Position numbers and translations under genes: made by a program. A stretch of 64,000 bases of DNA from contig NZ_JAHKRN010000010.1 in assembly GCF_019396385.1 (NCBI RefSeq), positions 124,001-188,000 on the forward strand, in the 5' to 3' direction. Within the stretch, counting starts at the first letter, position 1, and every line of letters starts with the position of its first letter. Positions 49,213 to 56,491 of the stretch are shown piece after piece. A model generated the notes under the pieces. That model had not been told where the DNA came from. It saw only the letters and a program-made list of their open reading frames with translations, and made no database searches. The stretch is from Nonomuraea harbinensis. Its GTDB lineage: Bacteria; Actinomycetota; Actinomycetes; Streptosporangiales; Streptosporangiaceae.

Positions 49213-50090
49213 CGCAGGTCGCCGGAGTTGCAGGCGACGCCGTTGCCGTCGACGTCGGCGTACCACGCGTACTCCTCGTGCGTGCCCTTGGTGTAGGGGC
49301 CGAAGCCGGCGGCCGTGGCCTCCTGGCAGCTCGCGAACCGCTGGTCGGGGGTCCGGGTCCCGGTGCCCGTCGTCTGGCCGGTCCCGGCCGGGTCGCCGGT
49401 GCCGGTCGGATCGCCCGTGCCGGCGGGGTCACCCGTGCCGGCGGGGTCACCCGTACCGGCCGGATCGGTGGAGGCGGGCGGCGAGGAGGGCGGGGCCGCG
49501 TCGCCGAGCACGCGGGTGGCCAGCGCCTCGGCCTCCTGCTGGGTCATCCCCGCGATGCTCAGGCTGTCGCCGTCCATGCCCTGGGTCACGATGGGCGCGG
49601 CCAGGACCGTGCGCGGCACCAGCACGACGGCGATCTGCCGCTGGTCGGACACCTGCTCGTCGATGAGGTCGACGAGCTTCTGCTTGTACGCGGGAGCGAC
49701 CGCGATGCGCACCGAGTAGGTGCCGTCACGACCGCGGACCGCCTCGACGGCCTGCACGGCGTTGACCGTGACGCCGTCCTCCAGCAGGTAACAGGTGGTC
49801 TGCGTGTCGTCGAGCGCCGCCTCCTCGCCGGGGCACGGCGCGGCCTTGGTCTCGCGCACGGGGGCGAAGTGGATCGGCGTGGACAGCCGCTGCGGCGGGG
49901 CGCCGCCGAGGAGCGGGGCGTCGGGCGTCCGGGTCATCAGGACGGCGACGGTGCCGAGCACGCCGGCGATGAGCACGATCAGGACGAGCGAGACGATCAA
50001 TATGACGGTGGTGACCTTGCTGGCCCTCGGCGGCCCCGGATCCGCTGCCTTGGGCGGCTCTTCCGCCTTGTCCATCGTCGACGTCCCCAT
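49209..50090 (-). CDS. Membrane-anchored protein with a SecD-head-like region and a C-terminal excalibur domain
   Basis: A 293-residue protein. One membrane segment (residues 26-52) follows a short cytosolic N-terminus. The outer part has DGVTVNAVQAVEAV, SVRIAVAPAYKQKLVDLIDEQ and MDGDSLSIAGMTQQEAEALATRVLG, resembling the P1-head fold of SecD-type proteins (substrate-capping loop). A linker of five DPAGTG-like repeats leads to an excalibur calcium-binding domain, FASCQEATAAGFGPYTKGTH...ADVDGNGVACNS (Cys pair, DxDxDG-like). It is probably a surface-exposed Ca2+-linked protein, but its role is unknown. A second ATG at 50075 is possible. Convergent with the permease gene. Confidence 0.8.
   Translation of the reverse strand: MGTSTMDKAEEPPKAADPGPPRASKVTTVILIVSLVLIVLIAGVLGTVAVLMTRTPDAPLLGGAPPQRLSTPIHFAPVRETKAAPCPGEEAALDDTQTTCYLLEDGVTVNAVQAVEAVRGRDGTYSVRIAVAPAYKQKLVDLIDEQVSDQRQIAVVLVPRTVLAAPIVTQGMDGDSLSIAGMTQQEAEALATRVLGDAAPPSSPPASTDPAGTGDPAGTGDPAGTGDPTGTGDPAGTGQTTGTGTRTPDQRFASCQEATAAGFGPYTKGTHEEYAWYADVDGNGVACNSGDLR
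49377..49466 (-). repeat. Five tandem 18-base repeats coding for DPAGTG units
   Basis: Five 18-base units encode DPAGTG (one is DPTGTG) in frame between the SecD-head-like region and the excalibur domain. Unit number may vary between strains through slippage. It is a flexible linker. Confidence 0.85.
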
Positions 50091-50234
50091 CCTGACTACG
50101 GGCTGCGGTGAGCTTATCGAGGACCGGTCGGTGCCGGGTAATCAGCCGAACATTTCTCGAGTTCGTGTTCAGAAGCCGGGGATGGAGAAAGAATTACGGC
50201 AACCGCGCGCCTGCCCGGGAAAGGGAGTGTCCTC

Positions 50235-51350
50235 ATGAAGGTCGGTGTTCCCCGCGAGGTCAAGGACGGCGAGTACCGCGTGGCCCTCACCCCCGCGGGC
50301 GCCCACGAGCTCGTGCGCCACGGCCACCAGGTGTTCGTCGAGCGGGGCGCGGGCGCCGGCTCGTCGCTCCCCGACGAGGACTTCGAGGCGGTGGGCGCGG
50401 CCATCCTGCCGGACGCCGACGAGCTGTGGGCCGGGTGCGAGCTGATACTCAAGGTCAAGGAGCCGGTCCGGGAGGAGTACCACCGGATGCGCAAGGGCCA
50501 GGTGCTGTTCACGTACCTGCACCTCGCGGCCTCGCCGGCGTGCACGAAGGCGATGCTCGACGCGGGCGTCACCGGCATCGCGTACGAGACGGTGCAGACG
50601 CCCGGCGGCGGGCTGCCGCTGCTCGCCCCGATGTCGGAGGTGGCGGGCAGGCTCGCCCCGCAGGTGGGCGCGTACCATCTGATGCGCTCGCGGGGCGGCA
50701 GGGGCGTGCTCATGGGCGGCGTGTCCGGCGTGCGGGCCGCGCACGTGGTGGTCATCGGCGCGGGCGTGTCGGGCATGAACGCGGCCGCGATCGCCCTCGG
50801 CATGCAGGCCGAGGTGCTGCTGCTGGACAAGAACGTCGACAAGCTCCGCCAGGCCGACCTGATCTACCAGGGCCACTGCCAGACGGTGGCGTCGAACACG
50901 CTGGAGATCGAGCGGGCGGTGCTGGAGGCCGACCTCGTCATCGGCGCCGTGCTGGTGCCCGGGGCCAGGGCGCCGAAGCTGGTGCCGGACGAGCTGGTCG
51001 CGCGGATGAAACCGGGCTCGGTGCTGGTCGACATCTCCATCGACCAGGGCGGCTGCTTCGAGGGCTCGCGTCCCACCACGCACGCCGACCCGACCTACCG
51101 GGTGCACGACTCCGTCTTCTACTGCGTGGCCAACATGCCGGGCGCGGTGCCGCACACCTCGACGTTCGCGCTGACGAACGTGACGCTCCCGTACGCGCTC
51201 GCGATCGCGGACCTCGGCTGGGCCGCGGCGCTGCGCGGGGACCCGGCGCTGGCGCTCGGCCTGAGCACCCACGAGGGCCACCTGACCAGCCGCCCGGTCG
51301 CGCAGGCGCACCGCCTGGAGTGGACGCCCCCGCAGGAGGTGCTCAGCTAG
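50235..51350 (+). CDS. ald: Alanine dehydrogenase
   Basis: Reversible NAD-dependent oxidation of L-alanine to pyruvate and ammonia. The 371-residue enzyme has the N-terminal [26 protein letters not shown] with Lys/Arg substrate contacts. The catalytic His is in FTYLHLAA. The NAD-binding [24 protein letters not shown] and the signature [24 protein letters not shown] follow. Full length. AAAGGGAGTGT precedes the ATG. It is monocistronic, and its 3' end overlaps the convergent SRPBCC gene by eight bases. Confidence 0.96.
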   Translation: MKVGVPREVKDGEYRVALTPAGAHELVRHGHQVFVERGAGAGSSLPDEDFEAVGAAILPDADELWAGCELILKVKEPVREEYHRMRKGQVLFTYLHLAASPACTKAMLDAGVTGIAYETVQTPGGGLPLLAPMSEVAGRLAPQVGAYHLMRSRGGRGVLMGGVSGVRAAHVVVIGAGVSGMNAAAIALGMQAEVLLLDKNVDKLRQADLIYQGHCQTVASNTLEIERAVLEADLVIGAVLVPGARAPKLVPDELVARMKPGSVLVDISIDQGGCFEGSRPTTHADPTYRVHDSVFYCVANMPGAVPHTSTFALTNVTLPYALAIADLGWAAALRGDPALALGLSTHEGHLTSRPVAQAHRLEWTPPQEVLS

Positions 51351-51798
51351 CCTCCAGCAGCGCCTTCAGATGCGCGTTGCGCCGCACGATCAGCGCCTCC
51401 ATGTAGCGCCCCAGCACCACCGCCTCGGCCACCCGCCCGAGGACGCCCAGCGGCGCCGCGAACTCCACCGCGTCACGCATGACCGTGCCCCCGCCGCCGT
51501 CGTCCGCGAAGCGGTGCTCGTGCCGCCACCTCCGGAACGGCCCGGCGACCTGCTCGTCCACGAAGAACACGGGAGCGTCGTAGGCGCTGATCACCGAGGT
51601 CATCCGCCACGCGACCCCGAAGTGCCTGGCCCGCCACGTGACCTGGTCGCCGGGGCCCATCCGCCCCGACGTCACCCCGCCCACGGCCCGCTCCCCCGAG
51701 CCCGCCATGGACGCCATGTGGGCCTCCACGGACAGCGACTCCTCGAACACCCGGCGGGGAGCCGCCCGGATCAGCGTCACCACGTCGAACCGGATCAC
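51343..51798 (-). CDS. SRPBCC (START-fold) domain protein
   Basis: A 151-residue protein, likely of the polyketide cyclase/dehydrase or activator-of-Hsp90-like class. The motif series is DVVTLIRAAPRRVFEESLSVEAHMA, WRMTSVISAYDAPVFFVDEQVAGPFRRWRHEHRF and a C-terminal helix (VLGRYMEALIVRRNAHLKALL). I used GTG 51798; a TTG at 51813 would add five residues. START-fold proteins bind hydrophobic ligands, but the ligand is unknown. It lies in a gap before a terminator that serves the DUF3105 gene upstream on the same strand. Confidence 0.82.
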   Translation of the reverse strand: MIRFDVVTLIRAAPRRVFEESLSVEAHMASMAGSGERAVGGVTSGRMGPGDQVTWRARHFGVAWRMTSVISAYDAPVFFVDEQVAGPFRRWRHEHRFADDGGGGTVMRDAVEFAAPLGVLGRVAEAVVLGRYMEALIVRRNAHLKALLEAS

Positions 51799-51815
51799 CC
51801 GCCCATCCTGCAACG

Positions 51816-51848
51816 CGAAAGGCCCGGCGGTCGAGGCCGGGCCTTTCG
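51816..51848 (-). terminator. Terminator after the DUF3105 gene
   Basis: A perfect 13-base stem, CGAAAGGCCCGGC (51816-51828), a 7-base loop and GCCGGGCCTTTCG (51836-51848), beginning 11 bases beyond the DUF3105 stop. Confidence 0.8.
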
Positions 51849-51859
51849 GGAGGATCGGG

Positions 51860-52570
51860 TTACTGCTGGGACTGCGACGGCTGCGGAGAGGCCGTGTCCA
51901 TCGGGGTCTGGCTCTGGCCCGTGGGCTCCGGCGGGAGGGGGGCCTGGTCGGCGGTGGTGACGATGGCGTCGGGGCCGCCGCAGGTCGCGCCCGGCTCGGG
52001 CGTGTCCGCGCCGTTCTGGTAGCGCTTGATGAACGCGCCCAGCTTCGGGTCGTCAGGGTTGTCGAACTTGTGCTGGTGGTTCCAGGTGCTGGCCACGATC
52101 GGCGCCGGGAGTCCCTCGAACGGGCTCATCAGCATGTAGTCCTGCTGACCGGTGCTGGTGGCCACGTCCTTCAGCTTCGCGATCTGGTCGGCGGGCAGGT
52201 CGGGACGGTAGGTGATCCAGACCGCGCCGTGCTCCAGCGAGTGGACGGCGTGCTCGCTGTGGATGGGCTTGTCGTAGATGTCGCACTGCTGCCAGTAGTT
52301 GTTGTGCTCACCGCCCACGGGCGGGGTCTCCTTGTACGCGACCTTGTTCCAGACATGCTGGCCACCGTCGTACTTGACGCTCACCACGGCGTCGAGCGAC
52401 GTCTCGCGCGCCTGCTTCACCAGGTAGAAGCCCACCACGCCGACGAGCAGGACGATGACCAGACCGCCTGTCCCCCACATCAGGAATGCGGTGCGGCGTT
52501 CTTTGCGCTGCTGCTCGGCGCGCATCCTCTGCAGATGCTCCCGCCGCGCCTGCGCCTTCTCCTTTGTCAT
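51860..52570 (-). CDS. DUF3105 membrane protein
   Basis: A 236-residue protein. A basic, coiled N-terminus (KEKAQARREHLQRMRAEQQRKERR) precedes one membrane segment (AFLMWGTGGLVIVLLVGVVGFYLV). The outer domain contains PPVGGEHNNYWQQCDIYDKPIHSEHAVHSLEHGAVWITYRP, the DUF3105 hallmark with many His and a Cys, and PIVASTWNHQH. The His-rich GGEHN/SEHAVHSLEHG set looks like a metal site, function unknown. The C-terminal tail is Ser/Pro/Gln-rich. It is divergent from a DUF305 gene; these two families are often neighbours. Confidence 0.9.
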   Translation of the reverse strand: MTKEKAQARREHLQRMRAEQQRKERRTAFLMWGTGGLVIVLLVGVVGFYLVKQARETSLDAVVSVKYDGGQHVWNKVAYKETPPVGGEHNNYWQQCDIYDKPIHSEHAVHSLEHGAVWITYRPDLPADQIAKLKDVATSTGQQDYMLMSPFEGLPAPIVASTWNHQHKFDNPDDPKLGAFIKRYQNGADTPEPGATCGGPDAIVTTADQAPLPPEPTGQSQTPMDTASPQPSQSQQ

Positions 52571-52692
52571 CGTTCCTCCATCGGCGAACCAACAGGGGTC
52601 ACTTTATGCCCTCCGGGCGTATGCGGAGAATAAGAGCGTTGTAAGCGTCCGATCACGACCCGCGCGTGGCGATGGGTACGCTGGACAACGCC

Positions 52693-53322
52693 ATGGAAAA
52701 GCCCGCTCGTAACTCAATGTTCGCCGTCGTCGCCGTGCTGGTGCTCGTCGCGGCGGCGGCGCTGCTCCTCTTCGGCGGCCGGGGCACCCCCGGCGACAAC
52801 TCCGCCGAGGCCGGTTTCGCCCGCGACATGGCGACCCATCACGCCCAGGCCGTCGACATGTCGTTCACCATCAGGGACAAGAGCCAGTCCCGGGAGATCA
52901 GGTCCCTGGCGTTCGACATCATCAACACCCAGGCCAACCAGCGCGGCATGTTCCTGGGCTGGCTGCAGCAGTGGGGCCTGACGCAGGCGACCGACATGCG
53001 GTCGATGGCGTGGATGAGCGGCCACGCCCACGCCTCCTCGGCGCGGCCCGGAGATCCGATGCCCGGCATGGCGTCCGCCGAGGAGCTGGCCAAGCTCCGC
53101 GAGCTGGAGGGCACCGAGGCCGAGGTGCTGTTCCTGCAGCTGATGATCCGCCATCACGAGGGCGGGGTGGAGATGGCCGAAGGCGTGCTCCGGCTGTCCG
53201 GCCGGGACGAGGTGACCGGCATGGCCCGCAAGATCGTCACCGGGCAGCAGGGCGAGATCAAGCTGATGACCGACATGCTCCGCCACCGCGACGCGCAGCC
53301 GTTCCCCTCGATCCTCGACTGA
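52693..53322 (+). CDS. DUF305 family membrane-anchored protein
   Basis: A 209-residue protein. One hydrophobic segment near the N-terminus (MFAVVAVLVLVAAAALLLF) is followed by a ferritin-like four-helix DUF305 domain. It has the paired motifs FARDMATHHAQAVDMS and LQLMIRHHEGGVEMAEG. Met/His-rich DMRSMAWMSGHAHAS and PMPGM suggest metal (copper) contact. The ATG at 52693 is preferred; upstream GTG/ATG (52666, 52672) are possible. It is divergent from DUF3105. Confidence 0.9.
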   Translation: MEKPARNSMFAVVAVLVLVAAAALLLFGGRGTPGDNSAEAGFARDMATHHAQAVDMSFTIRDKSQSREIRSLAFDIINTQANQRGMFLGWLQQWGLTQATDMRSMAWMSGHAHASSARPGDPMPGMASAEELAKLRELEGTEAEVLFLQLMIRHHEGGVEMAEGVLRLSGRDEVTGMARKIVTGQQGEIKLMTDMLRHRDAQPFPSILD

Positions 53323-53395
53323 CCTCTCGCGGGCCCCGCTTCGGGGTACCTGAACACGGCAGGGGACTCGGGTCCGATGAGCGGGAGGCGGGCGG

Positions 53396-54799
53396 GTGAG
53401 CGTTGACGCGGTCGTGGTGGGGTCGGGGCCGAACGGGCTGGTCGCGGCGGTCAAGCTGGCCGAGGCCGGGCGGCGGGTGCTGCTGCTGGAGGCGGCCGAC
53501 GCGTTCGGCGGCGGGCTGCGGTCGGCGGAGCTGACGCTGCCGGGCCTGGTCCACGACGTGGGCGCGACCGTGATGGCGATGGCGCTGGCCTCCCCCGCCC
53601 TGCGCGACCTGAAGCTGAAGGGCGTCGAGTACGCCCACCCGCCGCTGCCCGCCGCCCACCCGCTGGACGACCGTCCCGCCGTGCTCGTGCACCGTGACGC
53701 CGGCCGTACCGCGGCGGGGCTGGGACGCGACGCGGCGGCGTGGCGGGCGACGGCGGGAGCGGCGGCGAGAGCCGGGTTCCCGCTGGTGGACCTGCTGCTG
53801 CGACCGCTCGGGCCGTGGCCGGCGGGGCTGGCGCGGCCGTCCGCGCTGGCCGCGGCGGCCCGGTTCGGCGCGGCGGCGGCGCTGCCCGCGACGACGCTGG
53901 GGCGGCTGGCGTTCCGCACCGTGGAAGGGCGCGCGGTGCTGGCGGGCATGGCCGCGCACTCCCTGCTCGACCTGCGGGCGCCGATCACGAGCGGCTACGG
54001 GCTCATGCTCGCGGCCACGGCCCACCTGGTCGGCTGGCCGGTGGTGCGGGGCGGCTCGCAGCGGCTGGCCGACGCCCTGGTGGCGCGGCTGCGCGAGCTG
54101 GGCGGCGAGGCGGTGACCGGCCACCGGGTGCGGCGGCTGGCCGAGCTCGACGCGGAGACGGTGGTGCTCGACGTGTCGCCGCGCCAGTTCCTCAAGATGG
54201 CCGACCTGCCGCCTGCTTACCGTGACCGGCTGGCCCGGTTCCGCCACGGGCCGGGGGTGTTCAAGCTGGACTGGGCGCTGGACGGGCCGGTGCCGTGGCG
54301 CGACCCGGCGGTGGCGGCGGCGGGCACCGTCCATCTGGGCGGCACGATGGAGGAGATCGCGCTGAGCGAGGCGGAGACGGCCGCCGGCCGCCACTCCCCC
54401 AGGCCGTACGTGCTGCTGGTGCAGCCGTACGCGGCGGATCCGACGCGGGGCGGGCACACGCTGTGGGCCTACTGTCATGTCCCCAACGGCTCGACCGTGG
54501 ACATGACAGGCCCGATCGAGGCGCAGATCGAGCGGTACGCGCCGGGCTTCCGCGAGCGGGTGCTGGCCCGTCACGCGATGGGGCCGGCCGAGCTGGAGGC
54601 GGCCAACCCCAACCTGGTCGGCGGCGACATCGGCGGCGGGCTGGCGAGCCTGGGGCAGTTCCTGAAGCGGCCGGTGTGGTCGCCCGCGCCCTGGCGCACC
54701 CCGCTGCGGGGGGTGTTCCTCTGCTCGGCCTCGACCCCGCCGGGGCCCGGCGTGCACGGGGTGGGCGGCTGGCAGGCCGCCCGCCTCGCGCTCCGCTGA
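53396..54799 (+). CDS. FAD-dependent NAD(P)/phytoene-desaturase-like oxidoreductase
   Basis: A 467-residue flavoprotein. The dinucleotide fingerprint is VDAVVVGSGPNGLVAAVKLAEAGRRVLLLEAADAFGGGLRS. LPGLVHDVGATVMAM follows, and the C-terminal FAD contact is VFLCSASTPPGPGVHGVGGWQAA. It belongs to the CrtI/CrtO-like desaturase superfamily (NAD(P)/FAD-dependent oxidoreductases), substrate unknown. The GTG at 53396 fits the family start. No carotenoid genes adjoin. Convergent with the threonine aldolase gene 16 bases away. Confidence 0.9.
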   Translation: MSVDAVVVGSGPNGLVAAVKLAEAGRRVLLLEAADAFGGGLRSAELTLPGLVHDVGATVMAMALASPALRDLKLKGVEYAHPPLPAAHPLDDRPAVLVHRDAGRTAAGLGRDAAAWRATAGAAARAGFPLVDLLLRPLGPWPAGLARPSALAAAARFGAAAALPATTLGRLAFRTVEGRAVLAGMAAHSLLDLRAPITSGYGLMLAATAHLVGWPVVRGGSQRLADALVARLRELGGEAVTGHRVRRLAELDAETVVLDVSPRQFLKMADLPPAYRDRLARFRHGPGVFKLDWALDGPVPWRDPAVAAAGTVHLGGTMEEIALSEAETAAGRHSPRPYVLLVQPYAADPTRGGHTLWAYCHVPNGSTVDMTGPIEAQIERYAPGFRERVLARHAMGPAELEAANPNLVGGDIGGGLASLGQFLKRPVWSPAPWRTPLRGVFLCSASTPPGPGVHGVGGWQAARLALR

Positions 54800-54815
54800 C
54801 GTCCCGTCCCCGGGC

Positions 54816-55865
54816 TCAGGCGCCGAGTTCCTCCGCGAGTGCGGCGGCGAAGGCGTCGACGTCGTCCTCGGTGGTGTCCCAGGCGCACATCCAGCGCACC
54901 TCGCCGGTGGACTCGTCCCAGGTGTAGAAGCGGAAGCGCTTCTGCAGCCGGGCGGTGACGTCCTTCGGCAGGATCGCGAAGACCGCGTTGGCCTCGACCG
55001 GGCGCGGCACCTCGACGCCGGGCAGGTGCCTGACGGCCTCGGCGAGCCGCCGTCCCATGGCGTTGGCCCGGCGCGCGTTGCGCAGCCACAGGTCGTCCGT
55101 GAGCAGCGCCTCGAACTGCGCCGAGACGAACCGCATCTTGGACGACAGCTGCATGAACGTCTTGCGGATGTAGTCGACGCCGGTGGCCGCCCCGGGGTTG
55201 AGCACCACGACCGCTTCCCCGTACAGCAGCCCGATCTTCGTGCCGCCGAAGGAGAGCACGTCGACGCCGGCGTCGGTGGTGAGCGCCCGCAGCGGCACGT
55301 CGAGCGCGGCGGCGGCGTTGGTGAGGCGGGAGCCGTCGAGGTGGACGAGCAGGCCGAGGTCGTGCGCGTGCGCGCAGATCGCGGCGATCTCGCCGGGGGT
55401 GTAGACGGTGCCGAGCTCCGTGGTGTTGGAGATGGACACCACCTTGGGCTGGGCGCGGTGCACGTCGCCGAACCCCCACGCCTGCCGGTCGATCAGCTCG
55501 GGGGTGAGCTTGCCGTCGGGCGTGGGGACGGTCAGCAGCTTGATGCCGCCGGCGACCTCGGGGGCGCCGCCCTCGTCGGTGTTGATGTGGGCGGTCTCGG
55601 CGCAGACGACCGCCTCCCAGTGGGCGGTCATCGCGCGCAGTGAGACGACGTTGGCGGCGGTGCCGTTGAAGACCGGCCAGGCCCGCGCCGTGTCGCCGAA
55701 GTGTCGCCGGAAGACCTCCTGCAGCGCCTCGGTGTAGACGTCGTCGCCGTAGGAGGTCTGGTGGCCCCCGTTGGCGTCGGCGATGGCCTGGAGGATCTCC
55801 GGGTGCACTCCGGCGTAGTTGTCGCTGGCGAAGCCCTTGAGCCGGGGGTCGTGCCGGACGGTCAC
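54816..55865 (-). CDS. Threonine aldolase family protein (beta-eliminating lyase fold)
   Basis: PLP enzyme predicted to cleave beta-hydroxy amino acids to glycine and an aldehyde. The 349 residues show FASDNYAGVHPEI, QTSYGDDVYTEALQEVFRRHFG, VFNGTAANVVSLRAM and the aldolase LLVHLDGSRLTNAAAALDVPL. The PLP lysine K210 is in SFGGTKIGLLYGEAVV. The GTG start overlaps the stop of the upstream SDR (GTGA). Third gene of a coupled trio with DUF6421 and SDR. Confidence 0.9.
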   Translation of the reverse strand: MTVRHDPRLKGFASDNYAGVHPEILQAIADANGGHQTSYGDDVYTEALQEVFRRHFGDTARAWPVFNGTAANVVSLRAMTAHWEAVVCAETAHINTDEGGAPEVAGGIKLLTVPTPDGKLTPELIDRQAWGFGDVHRAQPKVVSISNTTELGTVYTPGEIAAICAHAHDLGLLVHLDGSRLTNAAAALDVPLRALTTDAGVDVLSFGGTKIGLLYGEAVVVLNPGAATGVDYIRKTFMQLSSKMRFVSAQFEALLTDDLWLRNARRANAMGRRLAEAVRHLPGVEVPRPVEANAVFAILPKDVTARLQKRFRFYTWDESTGEVRWMCAWDTTEDDVDAFAAALAEELGA

Positions 55866-56491
55866 GTGGTGAGGTCCAATCTGGTGCCGTTGAGCTGGGT
55901 GGCGGGCTGGTCGTAGAGGCGGCCGATCGCCTCGGCGAGGTCGCGCACGTCGGTGAACCCGGCGAACGCCGCCTTCGGCTTGGCCGCCCGCATGGCGTCG
56001 TTGACCAGGGCCTTGACGACGAGGATGACGGCCGCGGACGAGGTGTCGCGCAGCGCGTCGGCGAGCGAGAGGGTCCACGCCTCGGCGGCGGCCTTGGCCG
56101 CGGCGTAGGGGGCGCCGCCGGCGGTGGGACGCTGGGCGGCCTTCGCGGAGACGATCACGAACCGGCCGTTCGCGCTCTTGCGCAGGAGCGGCTCGAAGGC
56201 CAGCGAGACGTGCTGGAGGGTGCGGACGAGCAGGTCGTGCAGCGTGTCCCAGTCGGCGAGGTCGATCTCGCCGAAGGTGGACGCGCCGCGCCAGCCGCCG
56301 ACGAGGTGGACGACGCCGTCGACGTGGCCGTGCTCGGCCTCGACGCGGGCGGCGAGGGCCTCGACGGCGGCCCGGTCGAGCAGGTCGACGTCGTGCTTGT
56401 CGACGCCGATCACGGTGTGGCCCTGCTTGGCGAAGTGTTCGCGGACGGCGGCGCCGGTGGGGCCGGCGGCCCCCGTGACCAGAATGATCAT
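55862..56491 (-). CDS. Short-chain dehydrogenase/reductase
   Basis: A 209-residue SDR. The cofactor motif is ILVTGAAGPTGAAVREHFAKQG. The usual NNAG-type strand is replaced by VVHLVGGWRGAS. The active-site pair Tyr-xxx-Lys is in PYAAAKAAAEAW, with a Ser strand at VIVSAKAAQRP. Its start overlaps the DUF6421 stop (ATGA) and its stop overlaps the aldolase start (GTGA), so all three are coupled. The substrate is unknown. Confidence 0.88.
   Translation of the reverse strand: MIILVTGAAGPTGAAVREHFAKQGHTVIGVDKHDVDLLDRAAVEALAARVEAEHGHVDGVVHLVGGWRGASTFGEIDLADWDTLHDLLVRTLQHVSLAFEPLLRKSANGRFVIVSAKAAQRPTAGGAPYAAAKAAAEAWTLSLADALRDTSSAAVILVVKALVNDAMRAAKPKAAFAGFTDVRDLAEAIGRLYDQPATQLNGTRLDLTT

Noticed and set aside
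45277..49266. A 1329-codon minus-strand open frame across the purine block
   Set aside because: Composition is His/Arg/Gly-rich and unlike protein. It opposes three well-supported genes.
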